Shown: positions 37,124 to 47,101, numbered from the stretch's first letter. The stretch: DNA of 64,000 nt from a bacterium (GCA_009926305.1 RFPC01000001.1:35681-99680), one strand, 5' to 3'. Notes: a model not told the origin generated them from the letters alone. Numbers and translations are program-made.

Positions 37124-37930
37124 TTAGCTAGAAGCTGATTCATATCTTTTTACCGCGACACCCCATACATAGTGAATGAGGATCCAAGTTATTCCGATGG
37201 CGGTGGCCATGCCGAGAATAAGACTCCACGTGCCTGATGAGAGGAGATAGTGCGTTGGTGCGCTTGAGACGAGGAGAATAGGAATGAAGAGCGTAAATAG
37301 CTTCTGAAAGAAGTACTGATAGATAAAATCAGGCCATCGACCGACTGCTTGCAGCTGCATACGCAGATACATCATTCCTACATTTTCAATCGTCCAAAAC
37401 ATGGCAGCGGATATGAGAATTTCTATAGAAACGAGGAGGGTGATTCCGAGCAGCAGGAAGAATGGGAGGAGGATCCATTGCTCTATTCCGAAAGACAGCC
37501 TAGTGCCGAAATAAATAAGTGCGCCCCATACGACCGGCGTCAGAAAGAAGTTAGAGAAGCGAATATTCCGAAAGAAAAGGATAAATAAGAGGTGTGCGGG
37601 TTTTACTAGCCAGAAGTCTAGCCTTCCAAGGCGTAAGTCCGCTGAGAACTCCCAGAAACTCATTGCGAACATCGACATGTGGAGTTGATCGATGGCGAGG
37701 AAAAATGAGACGAAAAAAAGGAATTGATCGCGGTCCCACGGGCCAATCACCTCTACATGCTCGTAGAGAAAGGCAACAACCCCGAAAGAAGAACAGTAAA
37801 AGAAGAGGTCTACCAAGATGAGTAAGATGAAATGGGTACGGAAGCTCAGAGCCTGGGCAGCACAAACAGAAACATATTGGCGATAAAGACCAGCATAATA
37901 CGTAATGGTATGAGATAGAGAGCGTGCCAT
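37124..37930 (-). CDS. ABC-2 type permease, COG3694-like
   Basis: Membrane permease of an ABC exporter, 268 residues. It has about six hydrophobic segments (for example FILLILVDLFFYCSSFGVVAFLY and FTLFIPILLVSSAPTHYLL) and the family pattern WEFSADLRLGRLDFWLVKPAHLL. Its start at 37930 overlaps the stop of the preceding gene by one base (TAATG). With that gene and the ATPase it forms a typical two-permease, one-ATPase exporter. A longer reading frame upstream is an overlap artefact. The substrate is unknown. Confidence 0.88.
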   Translation of the reverse strand: MARSLSHTITYYAGLYRQYVSVCAAQALSFRTHFILLILVDLFFYCSSFGVVAFLYEHVEVIGPWDRDQFLFFVSFFLAIDQLHMSMFAMSFWEFSADLRLGRLDFWLVKPAHLLFILFFRNIRFSNFFLTPVVWGALIYFGTRLSFGIEQWILLPFFLLLGITLLVSIEILISAAMFWTIENVGMMYLRMQLQAVGRWPDFIYQYFFQKLFTLFIPILLVSSAPTHYLLSSGTWSLILGMATAIGITWILIHYVWGVAVKRYESASS

Positions 37931-38760
37931 TACATCCCCGCTGCTGAATATAAGTGAATCCCTTTCTTCCAGAGGATTCTTCCAAAAAGCCAAATAAGAA
38001 AGATCCAGATCAGCAGTATGCAGGGAGCAGGTATCGGTAGTTGAGGGGCGGTTCCAACAAATGACTTTACTGGGATAAATGTCAGATAAGGGAAGGGCGT
38101 AAACAAGGTAATTTTTTGAGCCCACGCCGGAAAGAGCTCGAGCGGAATCACGGCCCCTGAGAGGAACGATGCGGTGATAGAAAGAATCACCCGAAGCGTC
38201 CACGTCTCCTCCAGCCAGAAAGCGAGCAAGCCGATAGCATATTGAAGGTAATACCATAAGACTCCAGCGAGTAAGGCAGTAGACACTCCCAGCATTAGCC
38301 CATGGACATCTGGAAGCGAGAGCACGCCGACACTGATCAGGAAAAAGAAAGAGAGACTTGCTATGAGAATCTGGATACTTTGCTGTCCTAAAAATGCGGC
38401 AAGGTGATATTGCCAAAACTCAAAGGGATAAATGAGATAAGATGAGATCCGTCCGAGACGAATATCCTCAGCAAGATTTCTACTGTTATAGGTTTGAGTC
38501 AGAAGTGTTACGACGAGCACCCATCCTTGGTAGGCGAGCATACTGTCTTTTGAGTATCCTCTGATTTCTTCTATGCCTTGAAGTTCGTAGAGTGATGACC
38601 ACAGGTTATATTGAATTAAGAAGAATATCAGTACTGGACCGAATGTTTGAAGAAGAAAGTTCGTCTTGTATACAAGGGTATTATTTATGCTAATGGAAGC
38701 AGTCTCTTTCCACTTTCGATATTCAAGACCAAGAGTATGAACAAGAGCAGTTTTTCCCAT
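37930..38760 (-). CDS. ABC-2 type permease, COG4587-like
   Basis: A 276-residue membrane permease with about six hydrophobic segments, including FGPVLIFFLIQYNLWSSLY, ILIASLSFFFLISVGVLSL and ILLIWIFLIWLFGRILW, and the conserved NLAEDIRLGRISSYLIYPFEFWQYH segment. It begins 1 base after the ATPase stop and overlaps the next permease by one base, so the three are co-translated. Together they form an ABC-2 exporter of unknown substrate, presumably in the inner membrane. Confidence 0.88.
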   Translation of the reverse strand: MGKTALVHTLGLEYRKWKETASISINNTLVYKTNFLLQTFGPVLIFFLIQYNLWSSLYELQGIEEIRGYSKDSMLAYQGWVLVVTLLTQTYNSRNLAEDIRLGRISSYLIYPFEFWQYHLAAFLGQQSIQILIASLSFFFLISVGVLSLPDVHGLMLGVSTALLAGVLWYYLQYAIGLLAFWLEETWTLRVILSITASFLSGAVIPLELFPAWAQKITLFTPFPYLTFIPVKSFVGTAPQLPIPAPCILLIWIFLIWLFGRILWKKGIHLYSAAGM

Positions 38761-38761
38761 G

Positions 38762-39802
38762 TTATATGCTCTGTGAATGAGTCGAGAGCTCTGGCGCAGT
38801 CGGTAAAAGGTGGGGATTCTCTAAAATTGAAGTCATCACTCTTTCTATCGGAAGTTTTTCCGATGAGAGATTCGAGATAGGGAAGCGAGCCGTAATAGCA
38901 TTCAGTGTCTCGCGGAAGGCATCAGCTGAAATGCGCAGTTCAACTCTTAAGCCGTCTGGCTCCCATTCTGGATGTAGTGACTGCCATAGCGAGTCGTTCT
39001 GATCGACTGCCCTTGAGAATTCCACTTGGACATATTTCTCATGACCAAAAAGGTTTTCAAATTCAGTAAGCGTGCCATCAAAACGAGATTGTCCGTCTAG
39101 TAGCAATACGATTCGATCAGCCAATGCATGTACATCACCCATATAGTGAGATGTGAGAATAATCGTTGTTCCTCTTAATTTCTGATACTCGAGCAAGAAC
39201 TTTCGAATTTTTCTTTGGGCTACAAGGTCTAGCCCGATTGTCGGTTCATCAAGAAATAATACCTCTGGTTCATGGAGGAGTGACGCCATGAGTTCAAGCT
39301 TCATGCGTTCACCAAGTGAGAGTTTTCGAACATGAATATGAAGGAGATTCTCCACGGAGAGCATTTCCGATAGTTCATGAACCCTGCGGCGGAATACCGG
39401 GGGTGCAACTTCATAGTAGTGCCCAAGGAGTTGTAGTGAGTCATAAGCGGGGATGTCCCACCACAGTTGAGACTTTTGCCCCATCACGAGACTGATCTTC
39501 TTTCTGAGTTCACGAGAGCGTGCTGAGGGTACATGCCCCAGAACCTCGACTGTGCCAGAAGAAGGAACAATGATTCCAGTGAGCATTTTCATGATCGTAG
39601 TCTTCCCTGCGCCATTTGGACCGAGAAGACCAATTATCTGTGATGAGCCAGCTTCAAATGAGAAGTTGTCTACGGCAGTAACTGTCCGATAGGTGCGGTG
39701 GAAAAAAGAACGAAGCGATCCAAGCATCCCAGCTCCTTTTTCGTAGGTCGAAAAAGACTTGCGTAATGAGTGACACTTTATAGTTGGGGGTGCTGTTGCC
39801 AT
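38762..39802 (-). CDS. ABC transporter ATPase, COG4586-like
   Basis: ATP-binding subunit of the ABC-2 exporter, about 346 residues. Walker A is GLLGPNGAGKTT, the Q-loop region has VMGQKSQLWWDIP, the signature is LSLGERMKLEL, Walker B is VLFLDEPTIGLD and the switch histidine is in LTSHYMGD. The C-terminal ~100 residues are an extra domain typical of COG4586 proteins. The start at 39802 (MATAPPT) is a guess; 39847 is an in-frame alternative, and neither has a good ribosome site. The two permease genes follow with almost no gap. Confidence 0.92.
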   Translation of the reverse strand: MATAPPTIKCHSLRKSFSTYEKGAGMLGSLRSFFHRTYRTVTAVDNFSFEAGSSQIIGLLGPNGAGKTTIMKMLTGIIVPSSGTVEVLGHVPSARSRELRKKISLVMGQKSQLWWDIPAYDSLQLLGHYYEVAPPVFRRRVHELSEMLSVENLLHIHVRKLSLGERMKLELMASLLHEPEVLFLDEPTIGLDLVAQRKIRKFLLEYQKLRGTTIILTSHYMGDVHALADRIVLLLDGQSRFDGTLTEFENLFGHEKYVQVEFSRAVDQNDSLWQSLHPEWEPDGLRVELRISADAFRETLNAITARFPISNLSSEKLPIERVMTSILENPHLLPTAPELSTHSQSI

Positions 39803-40032
39803 GACGGACAGGATATTGAACTTTTCGCGGAAAGACCACCAGTACAAAACCGTACGACCCGACCGAATTTGAGATGAAGGAAGGTGCTAACGGGGAGAAT
39901 ATTTACGTTCTGTCGGGCTCTAAGTGTGACTCAAGGGATATCTGGGCTGACGCTGATATTCTCTCTTGTCCGAATTATCTCAATAATGGAAAACTTTACG
40001 GGTCTAGTCTCTTTTTTCGGTGGTGAAGTATC

Positions 40033-40566
40033 GTGCAGCGTTTTTCAGTTCTTGTGTTCTTTCTCTTCTTGCTCTCGTCTCTGGTTGTAGGTTGCGGAGG
40101 AGGCGGTGGCGGAGGAGGCTACGCTGGCTCCGGGAGAGTGGATCTTTCATTAGAACCAAATAGGATTGACGTCGGTGACCGAACTCGTATTAGCGTTCAG
40201 ATTTCGGAGGTAAATCCAGATGGTGCGCTCCTCAAGCTCCACATTCCAGATGCGCTCAGCTACGTTTCAAACACTGGCGTGCTTTCGGTTGGCGGACAGG
40301 ATTTTGACGTAGCCCCCGATATAGATGTTCTCGGCGACTCGCAGGATCGGTATCTTGTTTTCTTTTTTCTGCAGAGTGACTTCGGAGATGGTCGAAGTGG
40401 ACGGTTGCGGCTGGAGTTGCAGGCCGATGCCAGTGTTGCTGATGGCTACATCGAGGTTGATATCGATGTTGATGATCCTGATGTGAATAATCTTCTTGAG
40501 TTTTCAATTGATGATCCCCGTTTTCAGGTTGATCAAGCGAAGCAAATCATTGTTGAAGACTCGTAA
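40033..40566 (+). CDS. Glycine-rich lipoprotein of unknown function
   Basis: A 177-residue protein with a signal peptide ending in the lipobox LVVGC, followed by eight glycines, which would make a flexible linker from the lipid anchor. The rest (about 35-177) is beta-rich with a cohesin- or Ig-like rhythm (RVDLSLEPNRIDVGDRTRISVQIS) and an acidic end (DIDVDDPDVNNL). The start is GTG at 40033. It is convergent with the glycosyltransferase gene, 4 bases between stops. An outer-membrane-attached or surface protein is likely; no function can be named. Confidence 0.82.
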   Translation: MQRFSVLVFFLFLLSSLVVGCGGGGGGGGYAGSGRVDLSLEPNRIDVGDRTRISVQISEVNPDGALLKLHIPDALSYVSNTGVLSVGGQDFDVAPDIDVLGDSQDRYLVFFFLQSDFGDGRSGRLRLELQADASVADGYIEVDIDVDDPDVNNLLEFSIDDPRFQVDQAKQIIVEDS

Positions 40567-40570
40567 TTGT

Positions 40571-41473
40571 TTAACTGGTGAGAGTTTCGTTCAGCGAGGA
40601 TGGAGAATTTTCATCTGTAGAGGGGTCATTTGAATCCGCCATTTCCTGGAAGCTTTTTGGCTGTATGCCGCGGTGAAGCCACGCGAATCGGAAAATATCT
40701 ATAAACATTTTCACGCTATCGGTGACGAGATTCACTTTGGATCCTGGAATATTTTGCCAGTTAATAGGCACTTCTTTAACCACGATATTTGATTTTCTTG
40801 CAAGGAAGAGCAGCTCAATATCAAAACTAAATCCGTCGCTTGTCTGATGCAAGAAAAGAAAGGAGGCTGCCTTTTGAGAAAAAAGCTTAAATCCACATTG
40901 CGTGTCAGCAATTTTCGGGAGGAGAATGATATTTACAATGCGGTTAAATATCCGCCCGATGATTTTCCTGAAGAGGAGTGCTTGAACTTCAGTCTCTTCA
41001 GATTGCATTGCTCTAGAGCCAATCGCAACATCAGCGCCACTATCGATTGCCGCGATGAGACGTTTAACTTCAGCGATTGGCGTTGAGCCATCTGCATCGG
41101 TGAAGAGAATAAGGCGGCCATGAGCATTTAGAGCTCCAGTTCTTACGGCATGACCCTTCCCATAGTTTTTCGGGAGTCTAATAAGCCGCACCTGCCTCCG
41201 AATTTTCTCGAATTTTTGTACAACTGTGGAAGTCTCATCAGAGCTGCCATCGTCTACGACTATGACTTCATAGTCCTGTCCAAAATCATCGAGAAAATCA
41301 ATTGTATCAAGAAGGGTTGGTGGAAGTCGGCGTTCTTCATTAAATGCCGGAATAATAACTGAGATGAAGGGCTCTTCGTTCTCTGTATCCCCCGTGAGGT
41401 CTATATTCATATGCACAGTATGTTCATTGCAGCTATCTTCTCGGATAACTTTTTTCAAGCTCAGCTCTTCCAC
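40571..41473 (-). CDS. Family 2 glycosyltransferase, DPM1/ALG5-like
   Basis: A 300-residue GT2 enzyme of the dolichol/polyprenyl-phosphate glycosyltransferase type. The N-terminal ~40 residues are a variable leader, followed by VIIPAFNEERRL, the nucleotide-binding VVDDGSSDET, the metal motif DADGSTP and ADTQCGFKLFS with the acceptor region. No C-terminal membrane segments follow, so it acts as a soluble or peripheral enzyme, probably making a polyprenyl-phosphate-linked sugar for cell-envelope glycans. The neighbours do not reveal the sugar. Confidence 0.92.
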   Translation of the reverse strand: MEELSLKKVIREDSCNEHTVHMNIDLTGDTENEEPFISVIIPAFNEERRLPPTLLDTIDFLDDFGQDYEVIVVDDGSSDETSTVVQKFEKIRRQVRLIRLPKNYGKGHAVRTGALNAHGRLILFTDADGSTPIAEVKRLIAAIDSGADVAIGSRAMQSEETEVQALLFRKIIGRIFNRIVNIILLPKIADTQCGFKLFSQKAASFLFLHQTSDGFSFDIELLFLARKSNIVVKEVPINWQNIPGSKVNLVTDSVKMFIDIFRFAWLHRGIQPKSFQEMADSNDPSTDENSPSSLNETLTS

Positions 41474-41576
41474 AGACTATCATTTCTGGTTACAGAGCAA
41501 CATGCTTTCATGTATGGTTCGCTCTTGTCACTTTTGATTCGGATCCTTAGTCTAGTGATGCGGAGAGGATTCTAGA

Positions 41577-44327
41577 ATGCGAAATTTGGCCACAGCTGAA
41601 TATATACGACTTGTTGAGGCGGCTCAGCGTTCGCACCATTGGAAGCGATGGGGACCGTATCTTCCTGAGCGACAATGGGGGACTGTTCGAGAGGACTATT
41701 CCCCCGATGGCTCTTGTTGGGAGTATTTCCCTTATGAACGCTCTCGTTCACGGGTATTTCGTTGGGGGGAGGACGGGTTGCTCGGTTGGTGTGATCGAAA
41801 GTGCCGGCTCTGCTTCTCACTTTCAGTTTGGAACGGGAAGGATTCTCATCTCAAGGAGAAGTTGTTCGGGCTTACTGGCCCTCAGGGGAATCATGGAGAG
41901 GATGTTAAAGAACTTTACTATTACCTGAAGGCGCTTCCTACGTATGCCTTTGCTGAGGCTGCTTACATTTATCCTGTAAATGCCTTTCCGTACCAGATGC
42001 TAAAAGAAGAAGCATTGCGGCGGTCGCGCTACGAACCAGAGTTTGAGATTTTTGACGTACCGGAGCTATTTGAATCCGGATACTTTGATATTCGCATCCG
42101 GTATTCCAAGGGGTCACCGAACGATACGTTGGTGGAGATTGTGGTAAAAAATATCTCCTCAGCACCTCAGGTATTACACCTGATACCGTCGCTTTGGTTC
42201 CGAAATACATGGAGTTGGGGAAGGACGGGAGAAGCGTTTGGCCCGGAACCATTTCTTCGGGCGGACGGAGAGAATATCGCGACTGCGCACCATGAGACTC
42301 TTGGAGACTATCGTTTTGCCTTTGATCAATCTGTGCAGGATGGGGAGTTTCTGTGGACGAATAACGAAACAAATTTTGAAAAGCTTTTTCATGAGGCAAG
42401 CCCGACGCCGTATGTAAAAGATGCCTTTCACCGTTATCTTGTTGATGGGGAAGTCACTGCTATCAATAGCGAGTCCCAAGGCACAAAACTAGGGGTGCAT
42501 ACCGCTCTGGACCTTAAGCCGGATGAGGAGCGCATTCTGCGATATCGGCTAACAAAAGAGAGTGAGTTCTCTGGAATAGACTTTGGAGAGGCGTTTCAAA
42601 GGACGTTCAGTGCTCGAGAGGGAGAGTGTAGCGAGTTTTATCGTAGTGTCATTCGGCCTGAGACAACTGATGCGCATCGTAAAATTGCTGAGCAAGCCTA
42701 TAGCGGTTTGCTCTGGTCGAAGCAGTTTTACTACTACTCCGTTTATGAGTGGATGAAGGGCGATCCCTCTCAGCCGAAACCTGCCGAAGAGCGTAAGGAT
42801 AAGCGTAATAGAGAATGGAAGCATCTGTACAATATGGATGTCATCTCAGTGCCGGATAAGTGGGAATATCCATGGTATGCCGCATGGGATCTTGCTTTTC
42901 ATGCACTGGGCTATGCGCGAGTCGATCCTGATTACGCGAAGGGGCAATTATTGCTGCTCTTGAGAGAGTGGTACATGCACCCTAACGGTCAGATCCCTGC
43001 TTATGAATTTGCATTTTCGGATGTAAATCCACCAGTTCATGCGTGGGCTTGTTGGCGTGTCTATAAAATGACAGGTGCCAGAGGGAAAAGAGATCGTGAA
43101 TTCTTAGAGAGAGTATTCCACAAGCTCCTCATTAACTTTACATGGTGGGTAAATCGGAAAGATGTTCGCGGAAATAATCTTTTTACTGGGGGATTTCTTG
43201 GACTCGATAATATCGGAGTATTTGATCGCTCAGGACCAGCTCCGCTTGATGGGCACTTAGAGCAGTCCGATGCGACAGCATGGATGGCATTTTATTGCGG
43301 CACAATGCTGTCGATGGCACTGGAGCTCGCTAGAGAAGAGCGCTCATATTCTGACATTGCCTCAAAATTCTTCGAGCACTTTGTAATGATTACCGACTCG
43401 ATGAATACGCTCGGTGGAACTGGATTATGGGATGATACGGATGGATTTTACTATGACCAGTTGCAGCTTGATGAAGAGGCGCATCTCCTTAAGATTCGTT
43501 CTTTAGTAGGACTGATACCAATAATCGCTGTCGAGATTCTTGATGATCGTGTTGTTGACTCTCTGCCTGGTTTCAAGAAGCGATTAGAGTGGTTTTTAAA
43601 GCATCGGTCGGATCTTGCAAAGCACATTACATACCTTGAGCACTCTGGGCCAGAACACTACGGGAAAAGATTACTTGCCCTCCCATCGCGCGATCGTCTT
43701 CAGAGTATTCTGGAATATGTATTGAATGAGGATGAGTTCTTGTCGCCTTATGGTATTCGCTCTCTCTCTCGCTATCATCATGACCATCCGTATGTATTCG
43801 ATCTCCTGTCCCAGCAGGAATCGTCGTTGTCTGAGGATCTTGAAAGTCGGCATCTTGAGGTTTCGTATACCCCGGGCGAGTCTAACAGTCTTATGTTTGG
43901 GGGGAATTCAAATTGGCGCGGCCCCGTATGGCTACCGACAAATTACCTCATTATTGAAGCGCTTGAGAAATATCACCATTTCTATGGAGATTCCTTTCAA
44001 GTCGAGTTCCCGCGAGGCTCAGGGAAGATGATGAATCTTCTTCAGGCAAGCCAGGAGATTTCTCGCCGACTTATTGCCCTTTTTGAAGAGGATGAGACGG
44101 GCAAAAGACCTTACATGGGAAGTGCGCCTCACCCGATTGTGCATTCAAGAGAGCAGCGGGGCAGGGTACTCTTTTCAGAATACTTCCATGGTGATACTGG
44201 CCAAGGTTTGGGAGCGAGTCACCAGACTGGTTGGACTGCGCTTGTGGCACTCTTAATAGAAAAAGTTTCAAGGGCGGAAGAAGAGAGCAGGGGAGTTATC
44301 GGTGAGCAACTTTCGCTTCGGTCTTAG
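41577..44327 (+). CDS. MGH1/GH63-like glucosidase
   Basis: A 916-residue glycoside hydrolase of the MGH1-type (GH63-like) (alpha/alpha)6-barrel group. Conserved blocks are WGPYLPERQWGTVREDYS at the start, PYAW-like WEYPWYAAWDLAFHALG, WVNRKDVRGNNLFTGGFLGLDNIGVFDRS, LEQSDATAWMAFYC, and NWRGPVWLPTNYLIIEAL near the end. The D and E of DLAFHA and LEQSD are in positions used by this superfamily for catalysis. It has no signal peptide, so it is probably cytoplasmic. Bacterial members act on mannosylglycerate, glucosylglycerate or other small glucosides; the substrate here is unknown. GAGAGG precedes the ATG. Confidence 0.9.
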   Translation: MRNLATAEYIRLVEAAQRSHHWKRWGPYLPERQWGTVREDYSPDGSCWEYFPYERSRSRVFRWGEDGLLGWCDRKCRLCFSLSVWNGKDSHLKEKLFGLTGPQGNHGEDVKELYYYLKALPTYAFAEAAYIYPVNAFPYQMLKEEALRRSRYEPEFEIFDVPELFESGYFDIRIRYSKGSPNDTLVEIVVKNISSAPQVLHLIPSLWFRNTWSWGRTGEAFGPEPFLRADGENIATAHHETLGDYRFAFDQSVQDGEFLWTNNETNFEKLFHEASPTPYVKDAFHRYLVDGEVTAINSESQGTKLGVHTALDLKPDEERILRYRLTKESEFSGIDFGEAFQRTFSAREGECSEFYRSVIRPETTDAHRKIAEQAYSGLLWSKQFYYYSVYEWMKGDPSQPKPAEERKDKRNREWKHLYNMDVISVPDKWEYPWYAAWDLAFHALGYARVDPDYAKGQLLLLLREWYMHPNGQIPAYEFAFSDVNPPVHAWACWRVYKMTGARGKRDREFLERVFHKLLINFTWWVNRKDVRGNNLFTGGFLGLDNIGVFDRSGPAPLDGHLEQSDATAWMAFYCGTMLSMALELAREERSYSDIASKFFEHFVMITDSMNTLGGTGLWDDTDGFYYDQLQLDEEAHLLKIRSLVGLIPIIAVEILDDRVVDSLPGFKKRLEWFLKHRSDLAKHITYLEHSGPEHYGKRLLALPSRDRLQSILEYVLNEDEFLSPYGIRSLSRYHHDHPYVFDLLSQQESSLSEDLESRHLEVSYTPGESNSLMFGGNSNWRGPVWLPTNYLIIEALEKYHHFYGDSFQVEFPRGSGKMMNLLQASQEISRRLIALFEEDETGKRPYMGSAPHPIVHSREQRGRVLFSEYFHGDTGQGLGASHQTGWTALVALLIEKVSRAEEESRGVIGEQLSLRS

Positions 44328-44468
44328 GCTATTTTATCCCAGAGTCCCGAGTATCGGCCGAAAGCAGCGGATTTGATGAGCCGTAAAAGGGATACTTTTT
44401 GTTTGTGGGCTATGGTTCGAGTAAGCGTCATAGTATGAAAGTTAAGGTGTATTGAGAAAGGAAACGAG

Positions 44469-46295
44469 ATGGTTAAGCAAATTGTTCGAAGAGCTGGCAG
44501 TGCTAGGAAGGGAACCAAAAAAGTGAAAACACTTCCACAGTGGAGTTTGTCGGATTTGTATACTTCTCCGGATGATAAAAAGATTTCCTCTGACTTACGA
44601 AAAGCAAAAAAACAAGCTGAGGCTTTTCGGCGAAAATACGCAGGGACACTGGCGAAGGTGTCACGCTCACCAGTGCGCTTTAAGAATTTATTAGCAGAGT
44701 ACGAAGCCATTATGTTGCTGGCCTCTAAGCCCTATCATTATGCATCTTTGCTTTTTGCTGAATCAGCTTTGGAAACCGGCAGAGGGGGGCTATTACAAAT
44801 GGCCCGAACCCGTTACGTCGAGATTGTTAATCTATTGGCGTTCTTCCATCCTGAGGTCCTCTCTATCTCGAAGCAGCGCTTGCGCCAACTTTCTTCGGCA
44901 AGCTCGCTGAGTGCTTACAAAAACTATCTGATCCAGCTTATACGTTATCAGAAGCACGAGTTGCCTGAGCGAGATAAACAAATATTCAGCGATATGAGCT
45001 TATCAGGAAAAGATGCTGTCATGCGCATGTTCGATGAAGAGTTTGCGAGTCGCTTGTATGAGTTGCCCATTGGCAGGGGAAAGGGAAGACAGCTCGGTCT
45101 GGAAGAGATTTTAGAGCTCCTCCACAGTCCAGATCGAGATCTTCGGAGACGAGCTCAAAAAGGATTCTCTCAAGGACTTAAGGAAGATGCCAGGAGGCTG
45201 ACCCTATGTTTCAATACCCTTTTGCAGGATAAGCAGATTCGTGATCGATACCATCGATTTAGCTCTCCTGAGGAATCGCGACACTTAGAGAACCAGATTT
45301 CACCTCAGGCTGCTGAAAGTCTGGTAAGAGCAGCCAAGCAGAGCTATCGCGATGTAAAGCGATTTTATGAATTTAAACGTCAGTTATTGGGTTACAAGGA
45401 GCTCTTTGACTATGACCGCTATGCTCCTTTAGGGAAAACAAAGAAGATCCCATGGAAAAAGGCGCAAGAGTGGGTAGAGGAGGCATTTGAAGAGTTTCAT
45501 CCTGAATGCGGTCGTATTGCCCGTGAGTTCTTTGATAAGGGGTGGATTGATGCAGCAGCTCGACCAGGGAAGAGGGGGGGAGCATTTTGCTCTTTTGTAA
45601 CTCCTGACCTTCATCCGTATGTATTTTTGAACTATGGAGGAACCGAGCGTGATGTGTTTACCCTTGCGCACGAACTTGGCCATGCGATTCATGCATATCT
45701 TATGCGGGAGCAGTCCTACCTGAGCTTTGATACCCCATTGACCATAGCAGAGACCGCCAGTGTATTTGCAGAGCTTCTCTTGTATGAGTCGCTCATGAAG
45801 AAAACTCGAGATGCATCAGCGAGATTAGCAATGAGCATTCGTCATGTTGAAAACATTATCGCGACTGTTCACCGACAGATAGCAATGTTTCAATTTGAAA
45901 GAGATATTCATGCAGCTCGTGAAAAGGGTGAATTGGCAACGGAGACTTTTAATGCCTTATGGAGGGTTCGCCAACAAGAAATGTTTAAGGGAGCAGTGAC
46001 ACTTACCGAAGAATATGATTACTGGTGGAGCTATATTCCACACTTTATCCACAGTCCCTTCTACGTTTATGCATATTCCTTCGGACAGCTGCTGGCGCTT
46101 GGATTGTTTGAGCGGTACCAGGATTCCCGAAAAAATTTTCCTGAGAAATATCTTGATTTCTTGAAAGCTGGGAATTCGCGCTCTCCCCAACAACTTGGCC
46201 GTTCACTTGGAATAAATCTTTCTCGCCCAGAAATTTGGCAGCAAGGAGTCCTTGCGTTTCGAAAGCGAGTGAAGGCAGCGATAGACCTCGCCTAG
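44469..46295 (+). CDS. pepF: Oligoendopeptidase F
   Basis: Zinc metallopeptidase of family M3B that cleaves short peptides in the cytoplasm. The 608 residues include the zinc motif HELGHAIHA (about 400-408), the third ligand Glu in TIAETASVFAE (about 430) and the M3-typical FYVYAYSFGQLLALGL near the end. The N-terminal ~25 residues are Lys/Arg-rich (MVKQIVRRAGSARKG), more basic than usual. It stands before the sirtuin gene, 33 bases away, and both may be in one transcript. Confidence 0.94.
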   Translation: MVKQIVRRAGSARKGTKKVKTLPQWSLSDLYTSPDDKKISSDLRKAKKQAEAFRRKYAGTLAKVSRSPVRFKNLLAEYEAIMLLASKPYHYASLLFAESALETGRGGLLQMARTRYVEIVNLLAFFHPEVLSISKQRLRQLSSASSLSAYKNYLIQLIRYQKHELPERDKQIFSDMSLSGKDAVMRMFDEEFASRLYELPIGRGKGRQLGLEEILELLHSPDRDLRRRAQKGFSQGLKEDARRLTLCFNTLLQDKQIRDRYHRFSSPEESRHLENQISPQAAESLVRAAKQSYRDVKRFYEFKRQLLGYKELFDYDRYAPLGKTKKIPWKKAQEWVEEAFEEFHPECGRIAREFFDKGWIDAAARPGKRGGAFCSFVTPDLHPYVFLNYGGTERDVFTLAHELGHAIHAYLMREQSYLSFDTPLTIAETASVFAELLLYESLMKKTRDASARLAMSIRHVENIIATVHRQIAMFQFERDIHAAREKGELATETFNALWRVRQQEMFKGAVTLTEEYDYWWSYIPHFIHSPFYVYAYSFGQLLALGLFERYQDSRKNFPEKYLDFLKAGNSRSPQQLGRSLGINLSRPEIWQQGVLAFRKRVKAAIDLA

Positions 46296-46328
46296 AAACT
46301 TGAGAAGAAGTGCGATGAGAGAGATCTG

Positions 46329-47045
46329 ATGAACCGAGAAAGAAAGAATCTGGTTGTGCTTTCTGGCGCTGGAATCTCTCGAGAGAGTGGTCTTCAAACG
46401 TTCAGGGATGGAGATGGACTTTGGGAAGGATATGACGTACAGCAGGTGGCTACCCCAGAGGCATGGGAGCGGTCACCATCGCTTGTTCGACGGTTCTACG
46501 ATGAGCGGCGGAAAGCAGTGCTTGAAGCTGAGCCAAACCTTGCTCACCAGGTCTTGGTGTCGTTGGAGGAGTCTTTTCGGGTCGTAATCATCACTCAAAA
46601 TATCGATGATCTCCATGAAAGAGCGGGAAGCTCTCATGTCCTCCACTTACACGGAGAGATTCTGAAAGCCCAGAGTTCTGTTGATGCCTCACTTGTTTAT
46701 CCCATCGATGGTCCGCACCTTTCGCCATCCGCTGTGTGTCAGCATGGACACCCCCTCCGTCCTCATGTTGTATGGTTTGGAGAGCCGGTTCCGATGATGG
46801 AAGTGGCAAGTGCCGAGGCCCAGAAGGCTGATATTTTTGTTGTTGTGGGGACCTCCCTCACCGTCTATCCCGCCGCAGAGCTTATCGAGCATATTCCCGC
46901 AACAGCGCTCTTGTATTGTGTCGACCCAGTTATTCCAACGCTTTCTGCGCGAGTTGCTTCGAGAGTAAAAACTATTGAGGAGCCCGCATCGAGAGGCTTG
47001 GCACAGCTAAAAGACATCTTGGCACTGGAGGTGCTCCACTCTTAG
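46329..47045 (+). CDS. cobB: Sir2-type NAD-dependent protein deacylase
   Basis: Sirtuin of 238 residues that removes acyl groups from lysines using NAD. GAGISRESGLQTFR binds NAD, TQNIDDLHERAG and HLHGE hold the catalytic His, and VVVGTSLTVYPAA follows. The four zinc cysteines of most sirtuins are absent; only CQHGHPLRPHVVWFGE remains, as in a known zinc-less subgroup. FYDERR gives the Tyr-x-x-Arg pair that in CobB and SIRT5 recognises succinyl and malonyl groups, so desuccinylation is plausible. A strong terminator follows. Confidence 0.93.
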   Translation: MNRERKNLVVLSGAGISRESGLQTFRDGDGLWEGYDVQQVATPEAWERSPSLVRRFYDERRKAVLEAEPNLAHQVLVSLEESFRVVIITQNIDDLHERAGSSHVLHLHGEILKAQSSVDASLVYPIDGPHLSPSAVCQHGHPLRPHVVWFGEPVPMMEVASAEAQKADIFVVVGTSLTVYPAAELIEHIPATALLYCVDPVIPTLSARVASRVKTIEEPASRGLAQLKDILALEVLHS

Positions 47046-47076
47046 AGTGGTGGGAAGAAGGAGCGAATCCGCTCTC

Positions 47077-47101
47077 AGCCCCGATTTTTAGGGCTTTTTT
47101 G
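47077..47101 (+). terminator. Intrinsic terminator after the sirtuin gene
   Basis: agccc (47077-47081) and gggct (47091-47095) form a 5-base stem around a 9-base loop, immediately followed by six T. It lies 30 bases after the stop codon of cobB. Confidence 0.75.

Noticed and set aside
37931..38416. N-terminal extension of the COG3694-like permease gene
   Set aside because: This part of the long frame lies inside the preceding permease gene, has no membrane segments or domain, and the TAATG junction marks the real start.
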